From Temnopleurus reevesii (lineage: Eukaryota > Echinodermata > Echinoidea > Temnopleuroida > Temnopleuridae), in NCBI GenBank assembly GCA_036244855.1, contig BQKZ01000530.1, positions 15,863-79,862 on the forward strand: a stretch of DNA of 64,000 nt, read 5' to 3'. The first letter of the stretch is position 1. Every line of letters begins with the position of its first letter. The notes beneath the pieces were generated by a model. The model was not told where the DNA came from, searched no databases, and was given only the letters and a program-made list of their open reading frames with translations. Positions 52,527-64,000 of this stretch are shown here, piece by piece. A program made the position numbers and the translations under genes.

Positions 52527-53873
52527 ATTATGTTCACGGTGTATACAAGCCCCGTTTATTTCAATAGACCACTGTATTTCAAATTCAGTCGATCTCACTT
52601 TCCAAATCAATAGGCTAGTTTACTAATACATGCACATTTTATGCGTTCTCTATTTAGGTTACTCTTGACAACGCGAAAGCAAGCAATGAATGCACTCTTG
52701 ATTCCAATACTAACTTGCTAATCATTTTAAGGAATACCATATAACTACATTGGTTGGAAAGAAACAGGCATAAGTTTCAATCTATTTTAGTAAACCGGCC
52801 GATTGGGTAAATAACAATGATGTCATGCCCAATGCACTCATAACTTTATGATCTACTGTATCGTTATATTTTACCACTTCTATTTCAAAATTTATTTTGC
52901 ATTTGATTGGTAATGGAAAAGGTAAACTGATCTAAATCTAAAACTGAGATTGTACACAAAGTCATCTAGTTTTCAGAATTGTTTGTGAATGAATTCAATT
53001 CAATTGAAATTCAATCTACTTAAATTCAATTTCAAGGAATAAATATTCCAGGTACCTATTCACCTCACCTAAATTTCTAAATAACTGAATGAAATGGGGG
53101 GGGGGGGTATCAAATTGCGGCCCTCTGGTAGGATGGCTAGCGTCAGAGCCAATACACCAGTATGCTCATATGAGTATTACCATTATTATCTCGTTTGTTA
53201 ATATTAAAACGTAAAACTTTGAAATAAGTGATTTACTGTTTCCGTTATTGTAGATCTAATATGCACAAGCATAAACATAAGAGACACATCGCAAGGCACT
53301 TTATTTCGGAAAGTATGATTTCAATAGAAAGACATAGATCATTTTATAACCGGAACAAATATGCTGATGTCATTTATTGACTTATCGACGACCTTCAAAA
53401 ACTGATCTACAGAAAAATAGATTATTTCATGAAATCCATTCATGTTTGTTCCTTTCTAGATCACGTGCTGTGAGGTACAAATGGGGTTTTCTATAAAACA
53501 GCGTTTCACGCCCTCTGATTTTCCTTTCAGTCACTTACAGTGTATTTTCCCTGGACATGAACAAATCCATTCATCCCAAACTAGGTTAGATGCAATGAGG
53601 TACATTAGGAGACAGGTCGTGGTGCATTAACAAATCGAATATCAGCATTTTGCATACTAAACACACACGAAAGTTAAAAATACCTATCACAACAAGTGTT
53701 TCATGTATATTACACAACATAACATTTAAGAAGTGATTCTAAAGATACATATAAGCGATTGCAAATATATTTATTCTTTCATGAAAAGAGATAACCCCTT
53801 TATGGCAAAACATTTTTCAGATCCTAATAATATGCTTGGAAATTCATAGTCAACTCTTTAAAATATGTACGTG

Positions 53874-53880
53874 TATAAAT
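53874..53880 (+). promoter_or_regulatory. Weak TATA candidate for gene E
   Basis: TATAAAT 263 bases before the gene E ATG. It would need a 5' UTR of about 235 bases or a 5' UTR intron; no nearer element is visible. Confidence 0.25.
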
Positions 53881-54142
53881 GGAGCACGATAACAAGGTTA
53901 CATAATTATAAGGGTACCTAATAGAGAGACCGTGAAGAATGACGTGACACATTATTTATCTCGACTTTTTGAACACCCTTTCCCTAAAATGGAGAGAATC
54001 TTCGTTTAGTATATGCGATATGACTAAAATCTATAACCGACTTTTCAACTATATCCCTTCTAAGTAAACAAAAGAGAACGACACTATTCCGTGTAATCGA
54101 AGGTTACGCATATACTCCAAATGTTCCCTATACATCAGCACG

Positions 54143-63469
<9,327 letters not shown>

Positions 63470-63490
63470 GTAAGATCAGCATGCCTTTAT

Positions 63491-64000
63491 CTAATAAATA
63501 TTAAAGAATTTTCTTTCTTGAAAAGGAAATATTTGAATATAATTTAAAAATTCAAGCCCGGTTCGTCGCTTTAAAACTTTGGGCAAAAAGTCTGCTGCCC
63601 AACTCTGAACAATATACCTTCCAAACGACTATAAAATAGAACAACTATAAAATTGTCCCTATATGGACATTTGCAGTAAAATGGGAATATTTTAACCAAT
63701 AGGTGTGTGGACGATACGTTACCCAGTGTTGGCCAAAAATTTCCAAAACTTTTTTTAAAGACTGTACACCAGGAAAGATCTTACCATATTGTTTTATTTA
63801 ATTTCAAATTTTTCAATAGCTTTGCCATTTGTGTAAGCCCTGGTAATATAAATTAGAATTAGCAATATGTCGCACGGCATTTGTACGTTTCATGCCGGAT
63901 TTACATGCTTAACAAATACGCAACAGGTTACATTACCTATGGTGCAAATCATAATTTGAATAACACAATCCCTTAAACGTCCAAAAGTGCTAAAGATTTT
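63491..64000. other. Start of gene E intron 7; no exon 8 in the window
   Basis: A/T-rich sequence after the second exon 7 donor (63470). I searched for the GAGH motif of exon 8 and did not find it here. Confidence 0.6.

Overview
The window looks like AT-rich genomic DNA from a marine invertebrate deuterostome, most likely an echinoderm of sea-urchin type. This is inference: coding exons are short (78-443 nt) and separated by introns of 0.2-4.9 kb, all GT-AG. The non-coding DNA is full of small foldback elements, tRNA-derived SINE-like repeats, LINE 3' tails and simple repeats, and several segments occur as two copies a few percent apart. I found nothing bacterial or viral.

The window holds one tandem, same-strand (+) cluster of five cholinesterase-like carboxylesterase genes, here named A-E. 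Gene A (529-9741) lacks its 5' end and has a stop in exon 7. Gene B (13546-20608) is complete, with 10 coding exons and 601 residues. Gene C (26256-33803) is complete, with 10 exons and 611 residues. Gene D (37215-48036) has 11 exons but carries an in-frame TGA and an Arg in place of the catalytic Ser. Gene E (54143 to beyond the window) runs through exon 7. Exon boundaries and intron phases (0,0,1,1,0,0,2,2,1) agree in all five, so the cluster arose by tandem duplication of one intron-rich ancestor.

The proteins have a signal peptide, an HGGG oxyanion loop, a G-E-S-A-G nucleophile elbow, an acid in (N/T)-(R/K)-D-E-G, a His in G-A-G-H, and the cysteines that form the three intrachain disulfides of acetylcholinesterase. 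Genes A, B and D end in a separate last exon with tryptophans every seven residues and a Cys near the end, which is the layout of the vertebrate acetylcholinesterase T-peptide (WAT) tetramerisation tail. The loop that carries the choline-binding Trp in acetylcholinesterase is about 12 residues shorter here and has no Trp, so these are probably not true acetylcholinesterases. The cluster mixes apparently active enzymes (B, C), one with a Ser in the oxyanion loop (E), one truncated (A) and one catalytically dead (D).

Intergenic DNA: 9742-13545 (3' tandem duplication, two SINEs, assembly gap 11489-11943, LINE tail, MITE); 20609-26255 (tRNA-like sequence, several MITEs, tandem duplication); 33804-37214 (simple repeats, LINE tail); 48037-54142 (C/G tract, MITEs, a perfect hairpin). 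No other protein gene is supported in these stretches.

Four single N bases (2293, 7721, 22722, 61168) look like contig joins. Three of them sit between near-identical copies of gene segments (exon 4, exon 9, exons 6-7), so part of the apparent exon duplication is probably two haplotypes laid end to end.
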